DNA of 64,000 nt from Acidobacteriota bacterium (GTDB lineage: Bacteria; Acidobacteriota; Terriglobia; Acidiferrales; UBA7541). Shown here piece by piece: positions 9,278-17,493 of the stretch (position 1 is the first letter of the stretch; every line of letters starts with the position of its first letter). The notes below the pieces were generated by a model that worked only from the letters and a program-made list of their open reading frames with translations, made no database searches and was not told the DNA's origin. The stretch is taken from assembly GCA_003223215.1 (NCBI GenBank), contig QHYH01000086.1, positions 81,264-145,263 on the forward strand. Direction: 5' to 3'. The position numbers were made by a program, and so were the translations under genes.

Positions 9278-10297
9278 GTGAACTTCACGCTGACAAAGAA
9301 AAGCCTCACCATTCGCATTTTTTTTCTCTGCCTTCTTGCGTGTCTGAATGCCGCTGGCGCTCGCGCGCAAACGCAGACACCTTCGCCGGCGCTAGTGGTC
9401 CTCGACAAAGAGGACAACATGCTTTCCATCATCGATCCGGCTACCTCAAAGACCATCGCGCGCATTCCCACTGGCGATGGCCCGCACGAAATAACGGCTT
9501 CCGACGACGGCAAGCTCGCGTTTGTCGCCAACTACGGCGCGAGGACGCCGGGCAACACGATTTCGGTGATCGATTTGGTGGCGCAGAAAGAGTTGCGCCG
9601 CATGGAGCTCGGGGCGCTGCGCAGGCCGCATGGAATCACGTTCGCAGACGCGAAAATCTGGTTCACCGCGGAGCAGAACCGGTTGATTGCCCGCTACGAT
9701 CCCGCTTCGAATCAGATTGACTGGCTCCTCGGCCTAGGGCAGAACGGCACGCACATGTTGGTCTTTTCAAAGGATCGCTCGAAAATTTTCACGTCCAACA
9801 TCGGATCCGATTCTCTCACGCTGCTCGAGCGCAGCGCCGATTCTGTCGGTTGGAGCGCCACGAACATCAGTGTCGGCAAAGGTCCGGAAGGCGCGGACAT
9901 CTCGCCCGATGGCCGCGAATGCTGGGCGGCCAATTCCGGCGACGGGAGCATCTCGATCATTGAGGTCGCAGCCAAAAAAGTGGTCGCGACGCTTGACGTT
10001 CAGACAGGCCGCTCGAATCGCCTCAAGTTCAGTCCCGACGGGAAGCTCGTGCTTGTGTCGGACCTGGGAAACAATGCGTTGTTGGTGCTCGATGCGGCTT
10101 CCCGCAAGGAGGTCAAGCGGCTCAATCTTGGCCGGCAGCCGGAGGGGATTCTCATCGTTCCCGACGGCTCGCGCGCTTATGTCGCGGTTGCCGGGGAAAG
10201 CGCTGTTGCCGTGCTGGATTTGAAGACCCTGGATGTAACCAGTCGCATTCCCACCGGGAAGGGCCCGGACGGCATGGCCTGGGCCGTGCGTCATTGA
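9278..10297 (+). CDS. secreted YVTN-type beta-propeller protein
   Basis: The start is a GTG at 9278 preceded by a perfect AGGAGG at 9267-9272 (5-base spacing), which fixes it against upstream codons. The 339-residue product begins with a signal peptide (hydrophobic IRIFFLCLLACLNAAGARA). It contains repeated blades of the type SxVSVIDxxxxxVxxTIPxGxxPxGxxxSPDG, for example NMLSIIDPATSKTIARIPTGDGPHEI and the near-terminal SAVAVLDLKTLDVTSRIPTGKGPDG. Such propellers are usually binding or scaffolding modules in the periplasm. Position after the cytochrome suggests, but does not prove, a link to that electron-transfer protein. Confidence 0.88.
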   Translation: MNFTLTKKSLTIRIFFLCLLACLNAAGARAQTQTPSPALVVLDKEDNMLSIIDPATSKTIARIPTGDGPHEITASDDGKLAFVANYGARTPGNTISVIDLVAQKELRRMELGALRRPHGITFADAKIWFTAEQNRLIARYDPASNQIDWLLGLGQNGTHMLVFSKDRSKIFTSNIGSDSLTLLERSADSVGWSATNISVGKGPEGADISPDGRECWAANSGDGSISIIEVAAKKVVATLDVQTGRSNRLKFSPDGKLVLVSDLGNNALLVLDAASRKEVKRLNLGRQPEGILIVPDGSRAYVAVAGESAVAVLDLKTLDVTSRIPTGKGPDGMAWAVRH

Positions 10298-10332
10298 GTG
10301 CTTGCCGAATGCGGAGAGATCCGTTTGAAGGG

Positions 10333-10800
10333 CTAAGACGCAGCAAGCGGAGAGCCTTCGTTTTCCTGCTTCGTCGCCTGGTTCGCATCGTCTACGGCGA
10401 TGGCAATGAGCCTGACGTCATCTTCGAGGTGTGCGTCGGCGAGGCTCTTTTACACTGTCAAGCAACCTTCGATTCAGTGCGGAAGGCGGTTCGCCGGCGA
10501 GCTCTTCCAGCAAGTGAATCAGCCGCTCTTCGCCGAGCTGTTTGCCGTCCGCCCCGCATGCCTCGGTGATGCCGTCGCTGAACACCAACAAGCGATCGCC
10601 CGGGGCGAGTTGTACGAGAGAGTTTTGGTACTTCCAATTGGGGAAGACGCCCAGGACGGCTCCGTCATTTTCGAGCAGTTGCACAGAACCCGAAGCCCGC
10701 TTGAGGATCGGCGGAGGGTGGCCGGCGCAAGTGTACCGCACAGTTTTCTTTCTCCATCGAGCACGCCGTAGAACAGCGCTACAAACTTCTCCGGGCGAAG
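10333..10800 (-). pseudogene. SpoIIE/RsbU-type protein phosphatase, 5'-truncated and frameshifted remnant
   Basis: On the minus strand three reading frames must be joined to recover the C-terminal half of a PP2C-type (SpoIIE/RsbU) serine phosphatase. First is LRPEKFVALFYGVLDGERK; then, after a shift in an A4 run near 10744-10747, RYTCAGHPPPILKR to GDRLLVFSDGITEA; then, after a shift near 10446-10451, DDVRLIAIAVDDANQ to a stop at 10333. FSDGITEA is a diagnostic metal-binding motif of the family. The N-terminal half is absent, and homology stops where an acetyltransferase fragment on the other strand begins. This is a decayed gene, unless both shifts are sequencing errors; the truncation would remain. 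Confidence 0.75.
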
Positions 10801-11273
10801 CGTTCGAAGAATTTCGGGAGCGCTACACCCCCGAAGGGTTCCTTGACACGGTGCTTACGTCGAAGACGCTTGAAAAGCGTCTCGAAACAATGAGTGTCTT
10901 CATGGCGGTCCATTCCCGGGAGCAGGTTGCCGGCACGATCGCCTGGAACGTGGTGGGCTTAGAGGAAGGGCATCTTCGGGGTATGGCCGTGTTGCCCTTG
11001 ATGCGCGGCAGTGGAATTGCGAGCCAATTATTGAGCCGGGCGGAATCCGAGCTGCAGCAGCGCAAATGTACGCGAGTCACGCTCGATACCACCGAGCCGC
11101 TCCTGCGGGCGATGCGCTCTTGCGAGAAACACGACTACCGGCGTTCCGGAAAAACCAAGGACTTCTTCGGGATGCCGTTGATCGAATATCAAAAAACTCT
11201 GCTCCAAGGAGTCTCGACTCCAGCAGGAGCGGAAGACAAGAGTTCTTATTGCTTGGCGGTTTGCAGCACCTGA
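10797..11273 (+). pseudogene. GNAT-family N-acetyltransferase, 5'-truncated remnant
   Basis: From about 10797 the plus-strand frame reads EAFEEFRERYTPEGF and later RGMAVLPLMRGSGIASQLLSRAE, the acetyl-CoA-binding V-x-P-x-x-R-G-x-G-I/x-A loop of GNAT enzymes, then TLDTTEPL and a C-terminal FFGMPLIEYQKTL. The first roughly 20 residues normally preceding EAF (strand beta-1) are missing, and the DNA there is instead the opposite strand of a phosphatase remnant. No proper start codon with a ribosome-binding site lies at the homology border. The frame runs on through about 20 unrelated residues and overlaps the end of the convergent gene by 28 bp. Probably a non-functional relic of a rearrangement. 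Confidence 0.65.
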
Positions 11274-12235
11274 CAATTTTCGACGCAACGGGCGGCCAGC
11301 ATTTCGATTTCGGCTTTCTTCTTACGAGGCACCTCTGACCCCGCCTCGGGTGCGACGATAAGCGACTGCGGGCCATCGGCCAGATTGAAGGTGCACTGGA
11401 ACTGCAGGGATTGCACGCCGCGCTGCTGGCAGGAGGCTTTCTCGAGCGCGGACTCGAGCGCAGCCGGCTGCGAATGCAATTGATCGGCGACCTGCGATGG
11501 CAGCACGGCCACAACCATCGGCACCGGCGACTTGATTTTGATGCTGACTCGCTCGCCATCATGGTCCGGCTGGAAGCCGCCATATACCTTCAAGAAGGAC
11601 GTCAGCTGGTATTTTTCTTTTACCTGGTCCATCCACCGAAACTCTGGTTGGATGCAGTTCTGGACGCAATTCCAGTTGTAGTAGTGGATGTGCAGGTCAT
11701 TGGGAGCCTTGAAACGGCGCGTCGCCGCGCCCTCGGCTGTAAGGACAGTCGCGATGCCTACGCCGATGGCGCGCTGGGTTTTGTCGTTCGGGTTCAAGAT
11801 GGCGCCGAGGCCGGCAAACACCGCCTCGTCGGGGCTATTGCGCTCGTCGCGAATAACCATAATCAGCTCGCCCGGCGGCATGTTGCAGACGTAGGTTGTT
11901 TCCGTCACGTGCTCTGCCGGGCATGATTGCGGAAGGCTCGGAATGGTTTGGGGCTGCTGGAGCGCCTGGTTCCAGGCGTCTACGGAAGTCATGAAAACAG
12001 TGACGGGCATCTGTGCCTTGATGTCTACATGGTTTCTAGCGCCGTCGACACCCACATGGTAAGACTCACCCGTGTGATAGTTCGCGGGGTCGAGCCGAAC
12101 GTTCTCGTCGTGCGAGGGCACCCAGTCGAAAACTCGTGGCGGCACCTGTGCGAGAGACAGGGAAGAAAAGGCGCATGTGAGAAAAATCGCGAGGACACCC
12201 GTGACGAGAAGGAACCGAGGGTTGTGGTTTCTCAT
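11246..12235 (-). CDS. secreted protein of unknown function
   Basis: A 329-residue protein with a clear signal peptide (FLLVTGVLAIFLTCAFSSLSLAQ, cleaved near residue 30). The mature part has several cysteines (CPAEHV, CNMPPGE, NWNCVQNC, CQQRG, QFQC, CVENC) that could form disulfides, and no catalytic motif I can name. It is monocistronic by layout. Its 3' end overlaps the acetyltransferase remnant on the other strand by 28 bp, which again suggests that the other reading frame is not real at its end. I do not recognise a family. Confidence 0.75.
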   Translation of the reverse strand: MRNHNPRFLLVTGVLAIFLTCAFSSLSLAQVPPRVFDWVPSHDENVRLDPANYHTGESYHVGVDGARNHVDIKAQMPVTVFMTSVDAWNQALQQPQTIPSLPQSCPAEHVTETTYVCNMPPGELIMVIRDERNSPDEAVFAGLGAILNPNDKTQRAIGVGIATVLTAEGAATRRFKAPNDLHIHYYNWNCVQNCIQPEFRWMDQVKEKYQLTSFLKVYGGFQPDHDGERVSIKIKSPVPMVVAVLPSQVADQLHSQPAALESALEKASCQQRGVQSLQFQCTFNLADGPQSLIVAPEAGSEVPRKKKAEIEMLAARCVENCQVLQTAKQ

Positions 12236-12344
12236 AGACTCTCCGTGTCATTCCATTGGAGCGCAGCCCGGTTTACCCTGCAAGGCTTCCGCGAAAACGA
12301 TGTTTTCTCGGAGTATCCTGTCCCCATGGTCAGTTGTTCCGCCC

Positions 12345-12959
12345 TCAGTAGGTGAGCGACCAGCCGATCAACGTCATAGCGAGAACCAGCACAAGCATTC
12401 CGGTGCTGACCAGGCTCAACGTTCTTCCGTGGCCGAGCAGGTAGTCGCGAGATTCAGGGTCGATGCACAAGATGATGGTTACAACCAGGACCACGCCCCA
12501 AGCCAGCATCGCCGGCAGGCCCTGATACCTGCTAATCATGGAGAGAAACTCACCGGGAGGCTGCCCCGCGGGAATCCACCAGGGGATCATTGGCGCCACG
12601 CCAGCGGCCAGCGAGAAGGTGAGCAGTTTTCGCGTCAGCCAGCCTTTTACCTTGGGCCGCGCTTCCTTCCAAACGAAATAGTCCCACGCGAGCAGGCCCG
12701 CCGCCAAAGGCACCCAACCATATAAGGCGGCGTTTTGGTCAATCCAATACCAGCTGCGAAACAGAAGCCGCCCGTGACGGGCCTCCGCGAGCCGGGGCAG
12801 CATGAATAATCCCGACACTGTGTTTGAAAGTACGGCCACCAAAAGGGTGACCAAACTCATGAGTTGAAACCAGTATCGCGTGGGCACCTTCTTGCAGCGC
12901 GTGCACACAGACTGTTTGGGCAGGAAATTCAGTCCACAGCGATCGCAATACACAGTCAT
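12345..12959 (-). CDS. zinc-ribbon membrane protein of unknown function
   Basis: A 204-residue protein starting with a zinc ribbon, YCDRCG then CTRCKK (two CxxC knuckles within the first 23 residues), followed by four or more hydrophobic helices: LMSLVTLLVAVLSNTVSGL, WVPLAAGLLAWDYF, LAWGVVLVVTIILCI and LVSTGMLVLVLAMTLIG. The ribbon should face the cytoplasm. No enzymatic motif is seen and the family is not recognised. Same strand as the secreted protein downstream, separated by 109 bp. Confidence 0.75.
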   Translation of the reverse strand: MTVYCDRCGLNFLPKQSVCTRCKKVPTRYWFQLMSLVTLLVAVLSNTVSGLFMLPRLAEARHGRLLFRSWYWIDQNAALYGWVPLAAGLLAWDYFVWKEARPKVKGWLTRKLLTFSLAAGVAPMIPWWIPAGQPPGEFLSMISRYQGLPAMLAWGVVLVVTIILCIDPESRDYLLGHGRTLSLVSTGMLVLVLAMTLIGWSLTY

Positions 12960-13188
12960 TCTCCCGTAGGGAGGGGATTCGAACTAACTCGCGGCCAGTG
13001 TAGGGCCGCCGGGCGCGAAAAACTACTGGCCCCAGGACCAGTTTTGGTAGTGCTGTGCTTGATTGCACAAAAGTTGGATTCGCAAGGCGCGGATGCGTAA
13101 GCGGAAAATGGAGAAGTTTGCCGGAAAGCTATCTCTTTCAATTAGATACGGCATCGGAAGCGCGAGAGCCCCGTGCCCGTGCCCACCA

Positions 13189-13797
13189 TCAGCGGAACCA
13201 CGCGGGTTCTGCCCCGGCTTTGCGGCCCTCCTCCTCGAGCTCGTCCAACTTCTTTTGCAGATCGGCTCTCTTCTTCTGAAGCTTCTGGATCTGCGCATTG
13301 CGGTCTCGGACGTAGGCCACGCCGTCCTTCCTGCCGCTAGAGATGTCGATGCCGGCCGTGCCATACTTCTTGATGTCCTCTCCCAGCTGAGTCCTCAGCC
13401 GGTCGATTTCGGCCAGCTCCTGAAGGATTGGCTGCGCCTTGCCGCGCCAGTAGGCTTCGCCGTTTTGCGCGTCTTCGGCGTCTTCGGGCTTGCTGGGCTT
13501 CGGCTGATCCTGCTTGTTGTTTTCGGTGCCCACAACGGAAACGCCGCCTCTCAGGCCCGCAAGGTCATCTTCGGTGAAGACCTTGCCTTTTGCCGCGGCA
13601 GCTTTCGTCTCTTTGGCTTTGCGCGCGGCTTCGGCCACGGCAGCCTGCTTCTCCTGGCTCGGGGTTGCATTTTGCGATGACGTTTCCGCGACGGGCGGGG
13701 ACTGCCGGGAAGACGGAATTGGCTGTCCAAACGAAGCTGCGACAGGACCGGCGAACACCACGACCGCGCAAAAGCGATTTCCAAAACAGCGGGGCAT
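13189..13797 (-). CDS. secreted or periplasmic coiled-coil protein of unknown function
   Basis: A 202-residue protein with a weak signal-peptide-like N-terminus (RFCAVVVFAGPVAASFGQ). An Ala/Lys-rich segment follows, then a C-terminal coiled coil rich in heptads (AQIQKLQKKRADLQKKLDELEEEG). The middle part has EAYWRGKAQPILQELAEIDRLRTQLGEDIKKYG, also helical. Its low-complexity, Lys/Glu-rich composition is typical of structural periplasmic proteins; no enzymatic motif is visible. It is divergent from the Trm112-like gene at 13983. Confidence 0.7.
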   Translation of the reverse strand: MPRCFGNRFCAVVVFAGPVAASFGQPIPSSRQSPPVAETSSQNATPSQEKQAAVAEAARKAKETKAAAAKGKVFTEDDLAGLRGGVSVVGTENNKQDQPKPSKPEDAEDAQNGEAYWRGKAQPILQELAEIDRLRTQLGEDIKKYGTAGIDISSGRKDGVAYVRDRNAQIQKLQKKRADLQKKLDELEEEGRKAGAEPAWFR

Positions 13798-13982
13798 GCG
13801 TGGCCTCCGTGTAGAGAAGCAATAAGGAGACGCTACGACGGGTGAGAAGCACGGTCAAGACGATTCCCGGACGAGCCTCCGAGATCGTCAACGGGCGGGA
13901 GCTGGAAGTTGCTGACCAGCGAAGGCCTTTGGTAGAGTGCCTACTTGCTGACAGGGCGGCAAACCATCCCGAGGAGGAACTC

Positions 13983-14168
13983 TTGAGTATTCCAAAATTT
14001 GCTCTCGACATCCTGGTTTGCCCGCTGTGCAAAACGCGGGTGGAACTCCTTGCGGACGAGTCCGGACTGAAATGCGTTTCTTGCCGGCGCGTTTACCCGA
14101 TTCGCGACGATATTCCCGTGATGCTCCCCGAAGAGGCCACTGTCGTTGAGGAAACCCGGAACAAGTAG
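13983..14168 (+). CDS. Trm112-family zinc-binding protein
   Basis: The 61-residue product reads LSIPKFALDILVCPLCK with a second pair CVSC (CPLC...CVSC zinc knuckle) and ends PIRDDIPVMLPEEA, the standard Trm112/YcaR pattern. The start must be TTG at 13983: a GAGGAGG ribosome-binding site at 13971-13977 is 5 bases upstream, and the longer in-frame reading from 13842 adds 47 residues without homology. Trm112 proteins are small zinc partners that activate methyltransferases; in Gram-negative bacteria they often sit beside lipid A/heptose genes, as here (heptose kinase 24 bp downstream). Partner unknown. Confidence 0.85.
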   Translation: MSIPKFALDILVCPLCKTRVELLADESGLKCVSCRRVYPIRDDIPVMLPEEATVVEETRNK

Positions 14169-14192
14169 CAGGAGTCCGTCCAGCCAGCCCGC

Positions 14193-15257
14193 ATGACCAC
14201 TCATTTCGCTCATTCCGTGCCACGCTTGAAACGGCTGCTGCCGCGTCTGCGCGGCAAACGGATCGGCGTGCTCGGCGACTTGATGCTGGACCGCTACCTG
14301 TGGGGAACGGCCTCGCGCTTGTCACCCGAAGCGGCCGTGCCGGTGGTGGATTTGGTCGGACAGAACGAATGCCTCGGGGGCGGCGGGAACGTGGCGGCCA
14401 ACCTCGCGGCGCTCGGAGCGAAGGTCGAGGCGTTTGGCGTAATCGGAAGCGATGAGGCGGGCCGCGCGCTCCAGAAGTGCCTGCGCGAAGCGAGCATGGG
14501 CGATAGGGGAGTTTTGGCCGAAGCAAAACGCGTAACGACCGTGAAGACGCGCATCATCGCGAAGCACCACCAGGTGGTTCGTGTGGATCGGGAACGACGC
14601 GAACCACCGCAGTCAGAGACGCGGGAAAAGCTATTGCGCATGGTCTTCGGGGCGCTCCAACGCCTCGATGCCTTGGTGCTTTCCGACTATGACAAAGGGC
14701 TAATCACCGATGATTTTGCGGATCGCGTGCTCAGCGCAGCTCACCAGTTGAAGGTTCCCGTGTTCGTGAAGCCGAAGACTTCGCGACTTTATGCCTACAG
14801 GGGCGCGCGGGTTATCGTCTGCAACACGAAAGAAGCGAGTTTTTACGTGACCAAGACTTTGTCGGATGAAAAATCCTTCGAGGAGGCGGGGCGAGCACTG
14901 CTCGCTCGCTTTGGCTGCGGCGCCGTGGTGATCACAAGAAGTGGAGAAGGAATGAGTGTATTTGAGGAGTCTTCGCCAAAGCAGGTGCACATTCCGGCGA
15001 CTGGCCATGAAGTGAGCTACGCGCGGGTGGGCCAACCGGGCATCGAGCGAGGCGCGACGGGCCGGCAGGTATTCGATTTGACGGGAGCAGGTGACACGGT
15101 TTTGAGCGTGCTGGCGCTCGCGGCCGCGGCGGGCGCCTCTATTGTGGACGCAGCGATCCTCGCCAATATTGCCGCGGGAGTCGTGGTGGGCAAGCTCGGC
15201 ACAGCGAGCGTATCACCGCAAGAGCTGGCGTATGCGCTAGACGAGTTGCGCGACTAA
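14193..15257 (+). CDS. rfaE1: D-glycero-beta-D-manno-heptose-7-phosphate kinase (single-domain)
   Basis: A 354-residue PfkB-family sugar kinase. The N-terminal GDLMLDRYLWGTASRLSPEAAVPVV is typical of the RfaE/HldE kinase domain. GGGGNVAANLAALGA follows and the C-terminal PfkB signature is DLTGAGDTVLSVLALA (the aspartate after GAG is the catalytic base). E. coli HldE is a kinase-cytidylyltransferase fusion; this protein stops after the kinase, so the adenylyl/cytidylyl-transfer step must be encoded elsewhere. It makes heptose 1,7-bisphosphate for ADP-heptose and lipopolysaccharide core synthesis. Downstream of the Trm112-like gene in probable operon. Confidence 0.88.
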   Translation: MTTHFAHSVPRLKRLLPRLRGKRIGVLGDLMLDRYLWGTASRLSPEAAVPVVDLVGQNECLGGGGNVAANLAALGAKVEAFGVIGSDEAGRALQKCLREASMGDRGVLAEAKRVTTVKTRIIAKHHQVVRVDRERREPPQSETREKLLRMVFGALQRLDALVLSDYDKGLITDDFADRVLSAAHQLKVPVFVKPKTSRLYAYRGARVIVCNTKEASFYVTKTLSDEKSFEEAGRALLARFGCGAVVITRSGEGMSVFEESSPKQVHIPATGHEVSYARVGQPGIERGATGRQVFDLTGAGDTVLSVLALAAAAGASIVDAAILANIAAGVVVGKLGTASVSPQELAYALDELRD

Positions 15258-15272
15258 ACGGCCTGGGCAGCG

Positions 15273-15716
15273 CTAGGGCGGGAAGCTGAGGGACTTGTCG
15301 GACATTATGACCCACACGCTCACAACTTTGGTCTTGCGGCTATTCTCCTGGTCCGAGGCGTCAGGCATGGGCGAGAACGGACTGACGGCCGCCTGTATAT
15401 CCACGGCGTTGGCGCCATGTTGTGAAGTCGCCTTCAGGATCTCATAGCTTTTGACGGGCCCGTAATATCCCTCAGGACCCCAGTCAGCCAGAAAGTCCCT
15501 CTTCGTGTAGCTCGGGCCAGGTTTCCATAGCTGGTAGGCGAGGTCGGTATTGCCGGCAACCAGCGCATTGAAGAAACGCTCCGCAGCTTTTTTTTCGGGG
15601 TAGTAACGGAATGCGAAATAAAGCATGACAACCGCGGCCACAACTACCGCCGCGATGGTGAATGGTATAGCTCGTGATTTTTGGGGTGTGACGGGAGGTG
15701 GATCGAGCAGCGTCAT
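15273..15716 (-). CDS. single-pass membrane protein of unknown function
   Basis: ATG 15716 gives a 147-residue protein. A short cytoplasmic tail (MTLLDPPPVTPQKSR) precedes one transmembrane helix (AIPFTIAAVVVAAVVMLYFAF, about 17-37), then an outside domain beginning EKKAAERFFNALVAGNTDLAYQLW. That layout resembles small anchored proteins with an NTF2/DUF4878-like fold, which often follow a helix with a KAAERFFxALxxGD motif, but the match is only suggestive. Convergent with the heptose kinase; 15 bp separate their stops. Confidence 0.7.
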   Translation of the reverse strand: MTLLDPPPVTPQKSRAIPFTIAAVVVAAVVMLYFAFRYYPEKKAAERFFNALVAGNTDLAYQLWKPGPSYTKRDFLADWGPEGYYGPVKSYEILKATSQHGANAVDIQAAVSPFSPMPDASDQENSRKTKVVSVWVIMSDKSLSFPP

Positions 15717-16231
15717 TCGGTGGTCTCCTGCCCCGCGAGCGTCAGAATCGAAGTTGAGCCGGGAAATCTCTGCAGCTTCGAGCAACAGTAAAACCTTACA
15801 AAAATTCGATGCGTGAGTAAATGGCTGCAAATAAGAAGCGAGCGCGTTCGATGAGATGCTGGCCGAATCAGGACACCGTTTCGACGAGACCTCGCCGGCG
15901 GCGCACCAGCCATTCGGGCGATGAGCAAATGAGCAACCCCGCACAATCAGCACACGGCAATGTAGGTTTTCCGGAAGGACCAGCGCATGGCGAACAGCAT
16001 GAGGGCACGTCATCGCCTAGCGTGACGGCGGCAAGGGTCAAAAGCGAGATTGCGAATCATCCGTTGGCGGCGGGCTACGATGTTTTGCGCGTCTCACCAC
16101 GCGGTAGGCTTCGAGGCCGGTGAAAAGCCACAACAGCGCGTGCAGGCCGAAGCCGAGGCGGATTTCCGAAGCCGCGCGGATGGCAACGAAATGGAAAAGC
16201 CGCCATCGGGAGCCATAAGGCTGCCACTCGA
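15717..16231. other. 515-bp stretch without a convincing gene
   Basis: Between the small membrane protein and ddl, both on the minus strand. The only hint of coding is a minus-strand reading at about 16040-16235 with one hydrophobic segment (LGFGLHALLWLFTGLEAYRVV) and a basic tail. It has no clear start codon or ribosome-binding site, so I do not call it. No tRNA, terminator or repeat is obvious. Confidence 0.4.
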
Positions 16232-17371
16232 CTAGGCTTCGAGCGCGCCGGCGGCCCCTTCGGGGAGCTCGATCTCGTATTTGGTGCGGGCTTTTTCGCG
16301 GTGCATCTCCAGTGCGAGCTCGATTAGCTTGTCGATCAGTTCGCGGAAGGGAATGCCGCTGGCCTCCCACATTTTCGGGTACATGCTGATAGAAGTGAAT
16401 CCGGGAATGGTGTTTACTTCGTTGAGATAGATTTTGCCGGCGGTCCGCTCAAGGAAGAAATCGACGCGGGCCATGCCGCTGAGCTCCAGGGCGCGGAAAG
16501 CTTCTATAGCGTATTTTTGAATCGTTTTGACCTGCGCGCGCTTGAGCTTCGCGGGGATGAGGATCTGCGAACCCTCTTCCAGGTATTTTGCCGTGTAATC
16601 GTAGAACTCCCGGTGCGGCACGATCTCGCCGGGAATCGAAGCCTTAGGATCGTGATTGCCCAGCACCGAGACCTCGATCTCGCGCCCCACGATGCATTTC
16701 TCGACCAGGATTTTCATGGCGAACTCCGCGGCCAGATTCAAGGCGGGCGCCAATTCCTCACGCGAATGAACCTTGGTCATGCCCACCGAAGAGCCAAGCG
16801 TGGCGGGTTTGACGAAGACTGGATATTTGAATTTTTTCTCGACGACCTTTTGAACTTCTTTGGGATCGCGCTCCCAATCGGCGCGCAGCACGGCAATCCA
16901 CGGCACGACGGGGATTTTGGCGATTTGGAGGAGACGCTTGGAAACATCCTTGTCCATGCCAATGGCGGAGCCGAGCACGCCGGCACCGACGAAAGGCAAG
17001 CCCGCGAGGTCCAGCAGCCCTTGGATCGTGCCGTCTTCACCGTAGGTGCCGTGCATGACCGGGAAGACGACGTCAATGCGCTGGCCGCCACCGCTGCCGC
17101 CGCGGTCGAGCGGAATCAGCGCGGCGTCGGTGGGGTCGGCGGTCATCATCACCCGCTGGCCGCTCTTCAACACTTCAGGGAGCATCTTTTGCGCAGCGTT
17201 GCCGACGAGCCAGTGGCCTTCTTTGGTGATGCCGATGGGTACAGCTTCGTATTTGTCCGGGTCCAGGCCGCGGATGACGGAAGCGGCCGAGGCGAGAGAA
17301 ACTTCATGTTCGCCGGAGCGACCGCCAAAGAGGATGCCAACGCGGAGTCGTTTCTTGTTGTCAGGGCTCAC
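16232..17371 (-). CDS. ddl: D-alanine--D-alanine ligase
   Basis: A 379-residue ATP-grasp enzyme that makes the D-Ala-D-Ala dipeptide for peptidoglycan. N-terminal VGILFGGRSGEHEVSLASAASV and VVFPVMHGTYGEDGTIQGLLDLAGLPFVG are diagnostic; the ATP-grasp part has VFVKPATLGSSVGM, and the metal/substrate end has YLNEVNTIPGFTSISMYP. The start is GTG at 17371. A serine-Met pair after the glycine-rich loop and the STxSxYP-type end argue for the Ala-Ala type rather than an Ala-lactate (Van) ligase, but substrate choice is inferred. First gene of no evident operon; 122 bp from arginase. Confidence 0.93.
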   Translation of the reverse strand: MSPDNKKRLRVGILFGGRSGEHEVSLASAASVIRGLDPDKYEAVPIGITKEGHWLVGNAAQKMLPEVLKSGQRVMMTADPTDAALIPLDRGGSGGGQRIDVVFPVMHGTYGEDGTIQGLLDLAGLPFVGAGVLGSAIGMDKDVSKRLLQIAKIPVVPWIAVLRADWERDPKEVQKVVEKKFKYPVFVKPATLGSSVGMTKVHSREELAPALNLAAEFAMKILVEKCIVGREIEVSVLGNHDPKASIPGEIVPHREFYDYTAKYLEEGSQILIPAKLKRAQVKTIQKYAIEAFRALELSGMARVDFFLERTAGKIYLNEVNTIPGFTSISMYPKMWEASGIPFRELIDKLIELALEMHREKARTKYEIELPEGAAGALEA

Positions 17372-17493
17372 GGGTCCAATTTCTCACCCTTCGTCGAGTT
17401 GCCAAGGTATCAGTTATAAGGGAAAACGGAAGAGCCGTGTGATGGATGTTTTCGATGGCGTTCTGAATTGACAACTAACCCGCGTAAAAATGG

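Noticed and set aside
12958..13040. Possible tRNA: the minus strand contains TTCGAATCCCC, like a T-loop
   Set aside because: The flanking bases do not form a T-stem or a seven-base acceptor stem, and no D or anticodon arms are found.
16038..16370. Minus-strand small membrane protein between the anchor protein and ddl
   Set aside because: One hydrophobic segment only, no ribosome-binding site or start at a sensible place, and partly antisense/overlapping with ddl in another frame.
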